From: Cronobacter dublinensis subsp. dublinensis LMG 23823 | Lineage (GTDB): Bacteria > Pseudomonadota > Gammaproteobacteria > Enterobacterales > Enterobacteriaceae | Length of the DNA stretch: 64,000 bases | Reading direction: 5' to 3' | Assembly (NCBI RefSeq): GCF_001277235.1 | Contig: NZ_CP012266.1 | Span: 2,232,001 to 2,296,000 of the forward strand | Shown here: positions 1-8,150 of the stretch, one piece after another | How the letters are laid out: each line of letters begins with the position of its first letter | Numbering within the stretch: position 1 is the first letter of the stretch | Program-made: the position numbers and the translations under genes | The notes under the pieces: model-generated | Databases searched by the model: none | Told to the model about the DNA's origin: nothing | Seen by the model: only the letters and a program-made list of their open reading frames with translations

Positions 1-194
1 CTGCGCTCCAGCGCCAGATACGTATTTTCAAAGGTAGGCGCGGCAGGCTCGGCGGCGATGGCCTCCACCTCGGCGCGCTTCTGGCGCACCGCCTCGTCAA
101 AGGCGGGACGATAATGCTGATCGGTTATCGCATTGAACGGCGGCGCTTCATAAGGCAGCGCGCTCGCTGAAGAAAAAGGGGTGGTCACCGGCAT
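1..194 (-). CDS. dcp: Peptidyl-dipeptidase Dcp, N-terminal fragment
   Basis: Only the first 64 codons are in the window; the gene runs off the left edge. The N-terminus (MPVTTPFSSASALPYEAPPF) resembles E. coli Dcp, an M3-family zinc peptidase that removes C-terminal dipeptides. The HEXXH catalytic motif would lie outside the window. The ATG at 194 follows a GGGAG ribosome-binding site. The divergent neighbour ydfG is the same as in E. coli, which supports the call. Confidence 0.85.
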   Translation of the reverse strand, partial: MPVTTPFSSASALPYEAPPFNAITDQHYRPAFDEAVRQKRAEVEAIAAEPAAPTFENTYLALER

Positions 195-354
195 GAGAGT
201 CTCCCGCAAAAGGGTGATGGCAAAATCACAGCTTATGCAGCCGCGCCATAAACAGCAATGATTTCGCGGCGCAAGCTATCAGTAAGTGATATTCCACAGC
301 TCGCGCGGGGCGTGCTAAGGTAACGGTTCTGAAAAAGCCTTGAGGAACAGCGAG

Positions 355-1101
355 ATGATTATTCTGGTTACCGGCGCCACGGCAGGCTTTGGCGAGGCCA
401 TTACCCGTCGTTTTGTGAAAAACGGTCATAAAGTTATCGCGACAGGCCGCCGCCAGGCGCGTCTGGATGCGCTGAAAGACGAGCTCGGCGAGAGCGTGCT
501 GACGCTGCAACTGGACGTGCGCAACCGCGCGGCTATCGAAGAAGCCATCAGCGGGCTGCCGCTGGAGTGGCGCGATATCGACGTGCTGGTCAACAACGCC
601 GGGCTGGCGCTGGGGCTGGAGCCTGCGCATAAAGCGAGCGTCGAAGACTGGGAAAATATGATAGACACCAACAATAAAGGGCTGGTGTATATGACCCGCG
701 CCGTGCTGCCGGGCATGGTCGAGCGCAACCGCGGTCATGTGATTAACATCGGCTCCACGGCGGGCAGCTGGCCGTATGCGGGCGGCAATGTCTACGGCGC
801 GACCAAAGCCTTTGTGCGCCAGTTCAGCCTCAACCTGCGCACCGATCTGCACGGCACCGCGGTTCGCGTGACCGATATCGAGCCGGGTCTTGTGGGCGGC
901 ACCGAATTCTCTAACGTGCGCTTTAAAGGCGACGACGACAAAGCCGGTAAAACTTACGAAAACACCAACGCGCTGACGCCGGAAGACGTGACCGAAGCGG
1001 TCTGGTGGGTGGCCTCGCTGCCTGCGCATGTCAACATCAACACGCTGGAAATGATGCCGGTCAGCCAGAGCTTCGCCGGACTTAGCGTGCACCGCCAGTA
1101 G
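355..1101 (+). CDS. ydfG: NADP-dependent 3-hydroxy acid dehydrogenase YdfG
   Basis: This is a 248-residue classical short-chain dehydrogenase, the same length as E. coli YdfG. The family oxidises L-allo-threonine, serine and 3-hydroxypropionate and reduces malonic semialdehyde with NADP(H). The sequence shows the N-terminal TGATAGFG cofactor loop, the NNAG motif and the catalytic YGATK (YxxxK) after the INIGSTAGSWPYAGG segment. The start at 355 is chosen because AGGAA sits 7 bases upstream and the protein then begins MIILVTGATAG as in E. coli; an in-frame ATG at 340 lacks an RBS. It is divergent from dcp and followed by rspR. Confidence 0.96.
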   Translation: MIILVTGATAGFGEAITRRFVKNGHKVIATGRRQARLDALKDELGESVLTLQLDVRNRAAIEEAISGLPLEWRDIDVLVNNAGLALGLEPAHKASVEDWENMIDTNNKGLVYMTRAVLPGMVERNRGHVINIGSTAGSWPYAGGNVYGATKAFVRQFSLNLRTDLHGTAVRVTDIEPGLVGGTEFSNVRFKGDDDKAGKTYENTNALTPEDVTEAVWWVASLPAHVNINTLEMMPVSQSFAGLSVHRQ

Positions 1102-1109
1102 TTCCCGCC

Positions 1110-1148
1110 TTGCCCGTTCCCCGCGCCAGCGCTGGGCGGGGTGGGCAA
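1110..1148 (+). terminator. Long hairpin after ydfG (possible terminator)
   Basis: TTGCCC and CCCCGC pair with GCGGGG and GGGCAA around a nested CCAGCGCTGG palindrome. No run of T follows, so this may be a weak or Rho-assisted terminator of ydfG. It lies directly upstream of rspR, so it could also be leader structure. Confidence 0.5.
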
Positions 1149-1192
1149 TTAATGGTAAATTGCCGCAGTAACCCGCAAATAAAGACAGAAGA

Positions 1193-1879
1193 ATGGCCGC
1201 TGAAACTCCGCTCAACCCGACCCAGCCGGTGAGTCAACAGATCTACCGCATCCTGCGCCGCGATATCGTGCACTGTCTGATCCCGCCGGGCACCCCGCTT
1301 TCGGAGAAAGAGGTGTCGGTGCGCTTTGACGTGTCGCGCCAGCCGGTGCGTGAAGCGTTTATTAAGCTTGCGGAAAACGGACTTATCCAGATCCGCCCGC
1401 AGCGCGGCAGTTTCGTCAATAAAATCTCGCTGCGCCAGGTACGCAACGGCTGCTTTGTGCGCCAGGCCATCGAGCGGGCCGTGGTGCAGCGCGCGGCCAC
1501 GATGCTGACCGACGCCGATCTTTATCAGCTTGAGCAGAACCTCAATCAGCAGCGCACCGCCATCGACCGCAAACAGCTGAGCGATTTCTTCCAGCTCGAC
1601 GACGAATTCCACTACCGCCTGACGCAGGTGGCCGACTGCCAGCTCGCCTGGGACACAGTAGAGAACATCAAAGCGACCATTGACCGGGTGCGCTACATGA
1701 GCCTCGATCACGTCTCCCCGCCGGAAATGCTGCTGCGCCAGCATAACGATATTTTTCACGCCCTGGAGCGTCGCGACCCGCAGGCGGCCGATGAAACGAT
1801 GCGCCTGCATTTGCAGGAGATCAGCGAATCGGTGCTGCTGATCCGCCAGGAAAACCGCGACTGGTTCAGCGAAGAGTAA
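1193..1879 (+). CDS. rspR: GntR/FadR-family repressor RspR (YdfH)
   Basis: The 228-residue protein is the same length as E. coli RspR and nearly collinear with it. The N-terminal winged helix-turn-helix (about residues 20-75, including SEKEVSVRFDVSRQPVREAF) precedes an all-helical FCD effector domain. In E. coli RspR represses the rspAB operon. Here rspA lies about 4.5 kb downstream on the opposite strand with a transporter and ydfI, so RspR is the natural candidate regulator of that operon. The ATG at 1193 follows an AGA-rich region with only a weak RBS. Confidence 0.93.
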   Translation: MAAETPLNPTQPVSQQIYRILRRDIVHCLIPPGTPLSEKEVSVRFDVSRQPVREAFIKLAENGLIQIRPQRGSFVNKISLRQVRNGCFVRQAIERAVVQRAATMLTDADLYQLEQNLNQQRTAIDRKQLSDFFQLDDEFHYRLTQVADCQLAWDTVENIKATIDRVRYMSLDHVSPPEMLLRQHNDIFHALERRDPQAADETMRLHLQEISESVLLIRQENRDWFSEE

Positions 1880-1914
1880 CCGCGCGACGTTTTAATCAAC
1901 TCAGGATGAATGCG

Positions 1915-2811
1915 ATGCGCGCGATAGTGCTGCTGGGCTGCGCCCTTTTCTCTTCCCCGCTGCTGGCCGACTGCCTGCAAAAAGAGGCGATCGCCACGGC
2001 CGCGGCGGATTTCACGTCGTCCGTCAGTACAGTGACCGGCGCGTCCCGCGCCGCGTTTTATTCCGCCCCGTCGCCGGAATGCAGGCTTAGGGCGTTTCTG
2101 GTGCCAGGCGATGCAGTGCAGGTGGTTCGGCTTTCGCGCAGCGAAGCGGATGATCGCGATGACGCGGCGCGGCCTTTTGCCTGGGTGCGCTACCGCGATG
2201 CCGCCGGGCGCGTGGCGACGGGCTGGATGGAAACGGCCGCCCTGCGCGCCCAGCTTCAGGCGTTAACCCCGCAGGGTGACTGCGCCGCCCGACTACCCGC
2301 CGCTGACGATGCGCCCGTCCCTGACGCGGGCGCGCATTTTCGGGTGACGGGTAGCGGCCGCCATTACTTTTCCTCCGCGCCTGACGCGCAGTGCCGCAGT
2401 ACAACCCTGTTTCTGGTAGACGGCGATACGGTGAGCGTAAGCCGGACGCTGCCGGATGCCGGTTACCGCGAGGCGACATGGTATGGCAAAGACGGGCGCA
2501 TTGTTACCGGCTGGCTCGAATCGGCGTCGCTTCGCGCTACCGGCACGCATGACGAATGGCGTGACGATATCAGCGACAGCCCGCTTGCCCGCGTGACCCG
2601 CACCGTCTCTTTGCTGCTCAACCCGAACGGCCAGTGTATTTTTTATGAAAACGCGCAAGACGGCGGCGTCTATCGCCTGCTGGTCCGTGAAGATCACACC
2701 CGCGAGGGGTGTCGCGGCGGCGCGGACCCGGAAGTGGCCCCTGTGGTGGCGACCATCGACATTGATATCGCGACCGGGAAAATCGTGCGCAGCGCGCCGG
2801 CCGGGGAGTAG
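1915..2811 (+). CDS. Secreted protein with two SH3-like repeats
   Basis: This is a 298-residue protein with a cleavable signal peptide (MRAIVLLGCALFSSPLLADC). Two repeats of about 75 residues are visible, each with a ...Cys-Arg...F/L-V-x-G-D...motif, a W-x-R/G-x-D/G-G-R core and a G-W-x-E-x-A-x-L-R end (WVRYRDAAGRVATGWMETAALR and WYGKDGRIVTGWLESASLR). They resemble bacterial SH3b-like modules, which often bind peptidoglycan or peptides. A C-terminal region of about 85 residues has two more cysteines. The start at 1915 has AGGA 8 bases upstream; the ATG at 1906 is too close to it. No counterpart is known to me at this place in E. coli. Function unknown. Confidence 0.75.
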   Translation: MRAIVLLGCALFSSPLLADCLQKEAIATAAADFTSSVSTVTGASRAAFYSAPSPECRLRAFLVPGDAVQVVRLSRSEADDRDDAARPFAWVRYRDAAGRVATGWMETAALRAQLQALTPQGDCAARLPAADDAPVPDAGAHFRVTGSGRHYFSSAPDAQCRSTTLFLVDGDTVSVSRTLPDAGYREATWYGKDGRIVTGWLESASLRATGTHDEWRDDISDSPLARVTRTVSLLLNPNGQCIFYENAQDGGVYRLLVREDHTREGCRGGADPEVAPVVATIDIDIATGKIVRSAPAGE

Positions 2812-2849
2812 CCAGGCGGCGTGACATTCATCACACAAATGTCGCATTT

Positions 2850-2898
2850 TTGATCGAGATTAATATTTTTGCCGTCGTGATTTTTAAAATGGGGCTCG
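2850..2898 (+). promoter_or_regulatory. FNR-type promoter of ydfZ
   Basis: TTGAT-CGAG-ATTAA at 2850-2863 matches the FNR consensus TTGAT-N4-ATCAA with one mismatch. A TAAAAT -10 box lies at 2885-2890, which puts the box centre at about -41.5, the class II activator position. E. coli ydfZ is known to be FNR-activated. Confidence 0.75.
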
Positions 2899-2935
2899 TC
2901 TGGATCATTCATCACTATTCAGAGGAGATATCACC

Positions 2936-3139
2936 ATGATGACCTACGATCGCAACCGTAACGCCATTACCACCGGCAGCCGCGTGATGATCAGCACCAC
3001 CGGCGAAACCGGCGTCATTAAAACGATCCACGGCGAAGGCCTGACGGCCGAGCAGATCCGCCGTGGCCGCACCGTGGAAGTGGAAGGCTGCGAAGGTAAA
3101 TTCGAGCCGATCGAATTGATTCGTTTAGGGATGCATTAA
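2936..3139 (+). CDS. ydfZ: YdfZ selenium-associated small protein
   Basis: The 67-residue protein matches E. coli YdfZ (TYDRNRNAITTGSRVM near the start, LTAEQIRRG in the middle, IRLGMH at the end). E. coli YdfZ was reported to carry labile selenium; its molecular role is unclear. One conserved Cys (in VEGCEGK) is present. A strong GAGGAG RBS precedes the start; ATG codons at 2936 and 2939 are adjacent and either could be used. The FNR-type promoter upstream suggests anaerobic expression. Confidence 0.92.
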   Translation: MMTYDRNRNAITTGSRVMISTTGETGVIKTIHGEGLTAEQIRRGRTVEVEGCEGKFEPIELIRLGMH

Positions 3140-3153
3140 TTACGCCGGATGAT

Positions 3154-3180
3154 GCCCGGCGCGTGCGACAGGCGCCGGGC
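3154..3180. repeat. REP-like perfect hairpin after ydfZ
   Basis: GCCCGGCGC and GCGCCGGGC form a perfect 9-bp stem with a 9-base loop. There is no T run, so it looks more like a REP-type unit than an intrinsic terminator. It sits between the convergent ends of ydfZ and ydfI. Confidence 0.6.
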
Positions 3181-3200
3181 GTGCCTGAATTGGCCTGGAC

Positions 3201-3284
3201 GGCGGGTGCGCTGCGCTTACCCGCCCTACGGGTGGCAACGGTGATGTAGTTATCCAGGGTGGGTAAGCGACGCGCACCCACCAT
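3201..3284. repeat. Dispersed inverted-repeat element, copy 1
   Basis: A left arm GGCGGGTGCGCTGCGCTTAC (continuing CCGCCCTAC) and a right arm AGGGTGGGTAAGCGACGCGC (continuing ACCCACC) are near-inverse copies of each other separated by 26 bases. Closely related elements occur at 19246-19317 and 61454-61530. All three sit between convergent genes. The family is not obviously one of the classical E. coli REP types. Confidence 0.8.
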
Positions 3285-3380
3285 TTACCCAAATACCCCC
3301 ATCACCACTTCGCAGCCCCTACCACTCCATCAAACTTCACCTCTCGCCAGACAACCCTGACGTTGCCTTAACCTTCCCGA

Positions 3381-4847
3381 CTATGCCATCTGCTGCATGT
3401 ACTGCGCTACGGTGTCTCTGGCGCCCTGCGACGACAAACGCGTGAAGGCGGCGGTCACGTCGGCGACAAATTCCGGCGCCGCCGCCAGGTCGTCGCCAAA
3501 AATCGCCGTCAGCCCGAGCAGCGCTTTTACGCGCGCCTCGCCGTTCTCGCTGGTAGAAACCGCTTGCTGAATCGTCGCCAGCAGCGGATCGCAGACGTCA
3601 ATCGCGTTACCCGCATCATCCACACCGCTCACGTAGCGCATCCAGCCTGCGACGCCGAGCGTCAGCAGATCGTGACGACTGCCGTTCGCCCGGTGCCAGC
3701 GGATGGAATCGAGCCAGCGCTGCGGCAGCTTCTGGCTGCCGTCCATCGCGATTTGCCAGGTGCGGTGGCGCAGCGCCGGGTTGCTGTAACGCTCAATGAG
3801 CAAATCCGCGTAACACGCCAGATCCACGCCCTGCACGCTCAGCGTCGGGGCCTGTTCGTTCAGCATCAGCAGACGGGCCGCGCGTCGGTAATGGTCATCG
3901 CCCATGCAGTCGTTAATATGCTCATAACCGGCCAGATAGCCGAGATACGCCAGAAACGAATGACTGCCGTTGAGCATGCGTAGCTTCATCTCCTCAAACG
4001 GCACCACGTCGCGCACCAGCTGCGCCCCGGCCTTTTCCCACGCCGGACGGCCCGCCACGAAATTATCTTCAATCACCCACTGGCGAAACGGCTCGCAGGC
4101 GACGCCCGCCGGGTCGCGAACGCCGGTCAGCTCAGCGATTTTATCGAGCGTCTGCGGCGTCACGGCGGGCACAATGCGGTCGACCATCGTTGACGGAAAC
4201 GTCACGTGCGCTTCAATCCAGGCGGCCAGCTGCGCGTCTATCGCGCGGGCATACGCCGTCACCACGTTGCGGGCCACATGGCCGTTTTCCGGCATGTTAT
4301 CGCAGGACATCACGCTGAAGCCTTTAAGCCCGGCGGCCTTACGGCGCGCCAGCGCCTCGACAATCACCCCAACGGCCGACGAGGGCTGGTGCGGATGCGC
4401 GAGATCGGCGGCGATAAGCGGGTTATCCATTACCAGCTCGCCGGTCGCGGGTGAATGGCAGTAGCCTTTCTCGGTAATGGTCAGCGAGACTATCTCCACC
4501 TGCGGCTGGCAGAGCGCGGCAAACACGGCCTCGGGGCCATCCACCTGCGCGTGCAGCGCGCTTTTCACCACGCCCACCACGCGGGCGCGCCAGGCGTCGG
4601 CAGACATTTCCGCCACGGTATAGAGGTTATCCTGACGCCGGATATCGGCGATTTGCTGCTCCCCGCCAATCAGGTTGATTTCACAGTAGCCCCAGTCGCT
4701 GCCGTGCTCTGCCGCAAGAATATCGGCGTATACCGCCTGATGCGCGCGATGAAACGCGCCAAAGCCAAGATGAACAATGCGGGCGGCCAGCCTGTCGCGG
4801 TCGTAAGTGGGCAGAATGGCGCGAGCGTTGAGAAGCGTGTTTTCCAT
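3381..4847 (-). CDS. ydfI: D-mannonate oxidoreductase / fructuronate reductase family YdfI
   Basis: This 488-residue member of the polyol-specific long-chain dehydrogenase family is collinear with E. coli YdfI. The N-terminal Rossmann motif reads IVHLGFGAFHRAHQ; the C-terminal half holds KLRMLNGSHSFLAYLGYLAG with the catalytic Lys and the NGSH signature. The family interconverts D-fructuronate and D-mannonate with NAD(H). The start at 4847 is preferred because GAG lies 8 bases upstream; ATG 4853 is only 2 bases from it. With the upstream transporter and rspA on the same strand it forms a likely hexonate-use operon. Confidence 0.93.
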   Translation of the reverse strand: MENTLLNARAILPTYDRDRLAARIVHLGFGAFHRAHQAVYADILAAEHGSDWGYCEINLIGGEQQIADIRRQDNLYTVAEMSADAWRARVVGVVKSALHAQVDGPEAVFAALCQPQVEIVSLTITEKGYCHSPATGELVMDNPLIAADLAHPHQPSSAVGVIVEALARRKAAGLKGFSVMSCDNMPENGHVARNVVTAYARAIDAQLAAWIEAHVTFPSTMVDRIVPAVTPQTLDKIAELTGVRDPAGVACEPFRQWVIEDNFVAGRPAWEKAGAQLVRDVVPFEEMKLRMLNGSHSFLAYLGYLAGYEHINDCMGDDHYRRAARLLMLNEQAPTLSVQGVDLACYADLLIERYSNPALRHRTWQIAMDGSQKLPQRWLDSIRWHRANGSRHDLLTLGVAGWMRYVSGVDDAGNAIDVCDPLLATIQQAVSTSENGEARVKALLGLTAIFGDDLAAAPEFVADVTAAFTRLSSQGARDTVAQYMQQMA

Positions 4848-4935
4848 AGTCATGACTCATTTGATAAATAAAGTAATTTGTATGAAGCCTACGCATCACA
4901 GCGACGCGCTTTATGATTTGCGACAGCTTTTACTA

Positions 4936-4958
4936 ACTACCTTGACTAGAATGGTAGT
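4936..4958. promoter_or_regulatory. ACTACC-N11-GGTAGT inverted repeat upstream of ydfI
   Basis: The repeat lies in the 166-base gap between the transporter and ydfI. Its right part, ACTAGAATGGTAGT read on the plus strand, recurs in inverted form with two changes upstream of rspA at 7617-7630. That makes it a candidate GntR-type operator, possibly for RspR; this is inference. Confidence 0.45.
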
Positions 4959-4982
4959 AAAGCGTGATTTTCATCACGCTTT
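4959..4982. terminator. Hairpin between the transporter gene and ydfI
   Basis: AAAGCGTGAT and ATCACGCTTT form a perfect 10-bp stem around a TTTC loop. It lies downstream of the transporter stop on the minus strand and upstream of ydfI, so it could end or attenuate the rspA-transporter transcript. Confidence 0.5.
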
Positions 4983-5013
4983 AGCGTTGAGCAATACCAG
5001 GTAAAAGCCAGGA

Positions 5014-6291
5014 TCAGACGGTGGCGGGTTTGACGGCGAGCTTTTCGTGGCCGGGCGCTTTCACAAACGTCCAGAGAATAATGGCGCCGAGAATGTCCAT
5101 CATGCTGAGAATAATAAAGAAGGGATTGTAGCCGACGGTTTTCACCAGCCCGCCCATAATCAGCGTGCAGATAAAAATGCCCGTCCAGCCTGCCGTACCG
5201 GCGAAACCGCTGACGGTGGAGGTTTCATTACGGCGAAAGAGATCGGTCGCCATCGTGATCACCTGAGTCGACAACATCTGGTGCGCGAACGCGCAGACGG
5301 AGACCAGCCCTACCGCCACATAGGCGCTGTCGACAAACCCGACAAACGCCAGCGGCAGCATCAGCACCGCGCCTGCGCTAAAGCCGATGCGCCGGGCGTT
5401 GATGGTCGAGATATTCCAGCGCTTCATCATGAAATTATTTAAAAAGCCGCCCGCCATGCCGCCGAAATCCGCCGCCAGAAACGGCAGCCAGGCGAACAGC
5501 GCGATATCTTTAAGCGGCATGTGCCGCACGGTCATCAGATAGACCGGCAGCCAGAAGTTAATGGTGCCCCAGGCCGGGTCGGCCAGGAAACGCGGCAGCG
5601 CGATACCCCAGAAATTACGCTGGCGCAGGATCTCCATCACTGACGGTCTGGTGCCGTCCGCCTCCAGATGTTTCTCCTGTCCTTCATCGATGTACTGCGC
5701 CTCCTGTACGCTCAGCGCGCGGTGGCGCGCCGGAGATTCATACCCGAACCACCAGATGACGGCGAACACCAGGCCGAGCGCGCCGGTTATCACAAACGCC
5801 ATTTCCCAGTTGTAGGCCATAATGGCCCACACCACGAGCGGCGGAGCCAGCATCGCGCCGATGGAGGTGCCGATATTCGCGATCCCCCCCGCAATGCCGC
5901 GCTCTTTCGCCGGAAACCATTCGGAGTTGCACTTGACGCCCGCCGGAATGGCGGAGGCTTCGCTCAGTCCCATCAGCCCGCGCAAAAAGGCCAGCCCGCC
6001 CCACGAATGACAGGTGGCGTGCGCCATGTTGGTCAGCGACCAGGCGACGATCATGATAAAAAAGCCAAGTTTCAGGCCAACCACATCGATAAAGAAACCG
6101 CACAGCGGCTGCGCAATCGTATAAGCGAACTGAAAGGCGCTTAAAATCCAGGCGTATTGCTGTTCATTAATATGCAGCTCAGTAAATAACGTCGGGGCCG
6201 AGACGCTAAGCGAGCTGCGCGCGAGCGCATTAATTATCGTGCCTAATGACACCAGGCCTATCATATACCAGCGTAGGTTTTTGATTTTCAT
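5014..6291 (-). CDS. MFS hexuronate-type transporter (ACS family, ExuT-like)
   Basis: This 425-residue 12-TM major facilitator has the anion:cation symporter look of ExuT/DgoT proteins: an N-terminal KIKNLRWYMIGLVSLGTIIN, the RGLMGLSEASAIPAGVKCNSEWFP stretch in TM4-5 (cut here only for description), and PAWGTINFWLPVYL in the second half. Family members import hexuronates or hexonates with protons. It is expected in the inner membrane. It lies 50 bases downstream of rspA and upstream of ydfI, so mannonate or a related sugar acid is the likely substrate. E. coli has a different transporter (YdfJ) in this neighbourhood. Confidence 0.85.
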   Translation of the reverse strand: MKIKNLRWYMIGLVSLGTIINALARSSLSVSAPTLFTELHINEQQYAWILSAFQFAYTIAQPLCGFFIDVVGLKLGFFIMIVAWSLTNMAHATCHSWGGLAFLRGLMGLSEASAIPAGVKCNSEWFPAKERGIAGGIANIGTSIGAMLAPPLVVWAIMAYNWEMAFVITGALGLVFAVIWWFGYESPARHRALSVQEAQYIDEGQEKHLEADGTRPSVMEILRQRNFWGIALPRFLADPAWGTINFWLPVYLMTVRHMPLKDIALFAWLPFLAADFGGMAGGFLNNFMMKRWNISTINARRIGFSAGAVLMLPLAFVGFVDSAYVAVGLVSVCAFAHQMLSTQVITMATDLFRRNETSTVSGFAGTAGWTGIFICTLIMGGLVKTVGYNPFFIILSMMDILGAIILWTFVKAPGHEKLAVKPATV

Positions 6292-6341
6292 GGGTAGGGT
6301 CCGGGTATTGTTATGTTAGCGCAAGGAAAGGCGCGTAGCGC

Positions 6342-7556
6342 TTACCAGTTCCACAGCGTGCCGTCTTCAAGGCGCGCGACGGGAAGGTAAGCCGGATCGT
6401 AGGGATATCTGGCCGCCAGCTTTTCATCGAACTCAATGCCAAGCCCCGGTTTATCGCCCGGATGCATATAGCCGTTGTCGAAGGTCCAGCTGTGCGGGAA
6501 GACCTCCAGCATCTGGGCTGAATAGCCCATATACTCCTGCACGCCGAAGTTCGGCACCCAGAGGTCGAAATGCAGCGCGGCGGCGTGGCAGACAGGCGAG
6601 AGATCCGACGGGCCGTGCGAGCCGGTGCGCACCTGATAGAGCGCGGCGAAATCGGCGATGCGCCGCATTCCCGTAATACCGCCCGCGTGAGTGACGGTGG
6701 TGCGGATGTAATCAATGAGCTGCTCTTCAATCAGCTGCTTACAGTCCCAGATGCTGTTAAAGACTTCGCCGACCGCGATGGGCGTTACCGTGTGCTGGCG
6801 AATAAGCCGGAAGCAGGCCTGGTTTTCGGCAGGCGTCGGATCTTCCATCCAGAACAGGCGGTGATCTTCAATGCTCTTGCCGAAACGCGCCGCCTCGATG
6901 GGCGTCAGGCGGTGGTGCATGTCGTGCAGCAGGTGTTCGTGAAAGCCGAATTTCGCGCGCACCGCCTCGAAGAGTTTCGGCGTGAAATCGAGGTATTTCT
7001 CGGTGGACCACAGCTGCTCTTCCGGCCACTGGCCTTTGGTGGCGGGCTCATACGCCTGCCCTTTGCCCTTCGCCATGCCGTACGTGGTTTTCATGCCCGG
7101 CACGCCGCACTGCACGCGAATCGCTTTAAAGCCGAGTTCTTTATGACGCGCGTAGTCGTCCAGCACTTCATCGATGGTGTGCCCGGTGGTGTGGCAGTAA
7201 ACCATCACGCCCTCACGCGACGCGCCGCCCAGTAACTGATAAAGCGGCATCCCGGCGGCTTTGGCTTTGATATCCCACAGCGCAGTGTCGATAGCGGAAA
7301 TCGCCGACATCGTCACCGGACCGCGCCGCCAGTAAGCGCCTTTATAGAAAAACTGCCAGATATCCTCGATCCGCTGCGCGTCGCGCCCCACCAGCTGCGG
7401 GCAGAGGTGATCGCGCAGATAGCTCGCCACTGAGAGCTCGCGCCCGTTAAGCGTGGCGTCGCCAAGCCCGGTGAGCCCGTCTTCGGTGGTGATTTTTAGC
7501 GTGACAAAGTTGCGACCGGGACAGGTGACAAACACTTCCGCCTTACTGATTTTCAT
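6342..7556 (-). CDS. rspA: D-mannonate dehydratase-family protein RspA
   Basis: The 404-residue enolase-superfamily protein is nearly identical in layout to E. coli RspA. An N-terminal MR_MLE capping domain precedes a barrel carrying acidic metal-ligand segments (WMEDPTPAENQ, VGEVFNS) and active-site segments HDMHHRLTP and HGPSDLSPV. Family members dehydrate D-mannonate, often with low efficiency, to 2-keto-3-deoxygluconate; E. coli RspA was first described as lowering homoserine lactone-dependent signalling. An AGGAAAGAGG RBS precedes the ATG. The usual E. coli partner rspB is absent; an MFS gene and ydfI follow instead. Confidence 0.95.
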   Translation of the reverse strand: MKISKAEVFVTCPGRNFVTLKITTEDGLTGLGDATLNGRELSVASYLRDHLCPQLVGRDAQRIEDIWQFFYKGAYWRRGPVTMSAISAIDTALWDIKAKAAGMPLYQLLGGASREGVMVYCHTTGHTIDEVLDDYARHKELGFKAIRVQCGVPGMKTTYGMAKGKGQAYEPATKGQWPEEQLWSTEKYLDFTPKLFEAVRAKFGFHEHLLHDMHHRLTPIEAARFGKSIEDHRLFWMEDPTPAENQACFRLIRQHTVTPIAVGEVFNSIWDCKQLIEEQLIDYIRTTVTHAGGITGMRRIADFAALYQVRTGSHGPSDLSPVCHAAALHFDLWVPNFGVQEYMGYSAQMLEVFPHSWTFDNGYMHPGDKPGLGIEFDEKLAARYPYDPAYLPVARLEDGTLWNW

Positions 7557-7577
7557 ACCTCTTTCCTTTTCAAAACG

Positions 7578-7630
7578 GCAATGCGCTGACTGTACGCATT
7601 GCGACCAACTGACTTAACTACCATACAAGT
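7578..7630. promoter_or_regulatory. Two repeat elements upstream of rspA
   Basis: GCAATGCG-N9-CGCATTGC (7578-7602) is a perfect 8-bp inverted repeat close to the rspA start, in either the mRNA leader or an operator. ACTACCATACAAGT (7617-7630) matches the motif upstream of ydfI (ACTACCATTCTAGT on the minus strand) at 12 of 14 positions. Both are operator candidates for RspR or another GntR protein. Confidence 0.45.
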
Positions 7631-7653
7631 TGATTTGCAGGAAAAATGCGCGA

Positions 7654-7674
7654 CGCTTCACAAAGCGTGAAGCG
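7654..7674 (-). terminator. Hairpin downstream of ynfA
   Basis: CGCTTCAC and GTGAAGCG pair around a 5-base loop. On the minus strand a short T run follows after a 7-base gap, so it is at best a weak terminator for ynfA. Confidence 0.4.
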
Positions 7675-7707
7675 CTATGAGAGCAAACGTAATGAGGAAT
7701 AAAAACG

Positions 7708-8034
7708 TCAGGCGCGGCCCCAGCCCGCCACGATAATCAGCATGCCGCACAGCGCCACCGCCGCACCCGCCCAGTCGTACAGGCTCAGACGCACGCCATC
7801 TACGACGCGCAGCCAGAGCAGCGCGGTCATTACATAGACGCCGCCGTAGGCCGCATAAACCCGTCCGCTCGCCGCCGGGTGCAGCGTCAGCAGCCAGACG
7901 AACAACATCAGCGACAGCGCCGCCGGCAGCAGCCAGAGTATGCTCGCGCCCTTGCGCAGCCACAGCCACGGCAAAAAACAGCCGATGATTTCGGCAAGGG
8001 CGGTGGCAAAAAACAGCAAAGTGGTTTTAATCAT
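7708..8034 (-). CDS. ynfA: Small multidrug-resistance-like membrane protein YnfA
   Basis: The 108-residue protein is collinear with E. coli YnfA (UPF0060, SMR-like), with four predicted membrane helices. Conserved segments are MIKTTLLFFATALAEIIGC, LTLHPAASGRVYAAYGGVYV and the C-terminal CGMLIIVAGWG. YnfA homologues in Shigella and Klebsiella were reported to export cationic drugs and dyes; whether this copy does is unknown. The start at 8034 is chosen because it reproduces the family N-terminus, and a possible longer ORF to 8091 adds an unconserved extension. It is divergent from ynfB. Confidence 0.93.
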   Translation of the reverse strand: MIKTTLLFFATALAEIIGCFLPWLWLRKGASILWLLPAALSLMLFVWLLTLHPAASGRVYAAYGGVYVMTALLWLRVVDGVRLSLYDWAGAAVALCGMLIIVAGWGRA

Positions 8035-8150
8035 AGAGAGGCTCATGTTGATAATATCGGCAATCGCCACCGCTGTGCGCGATTCGCGCACGATGATATA
8101 GTAAAGCGTGTCGGCTTCACGACAAGAACAGCTTCATTAAGGATATCGCT

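Noticed and set aside
226..1215. A 329-codon minus-strand frame opposite ydfG
   Set aside because: ydfG is conserved residue for residue; the antisense protein has low-complexity composition.
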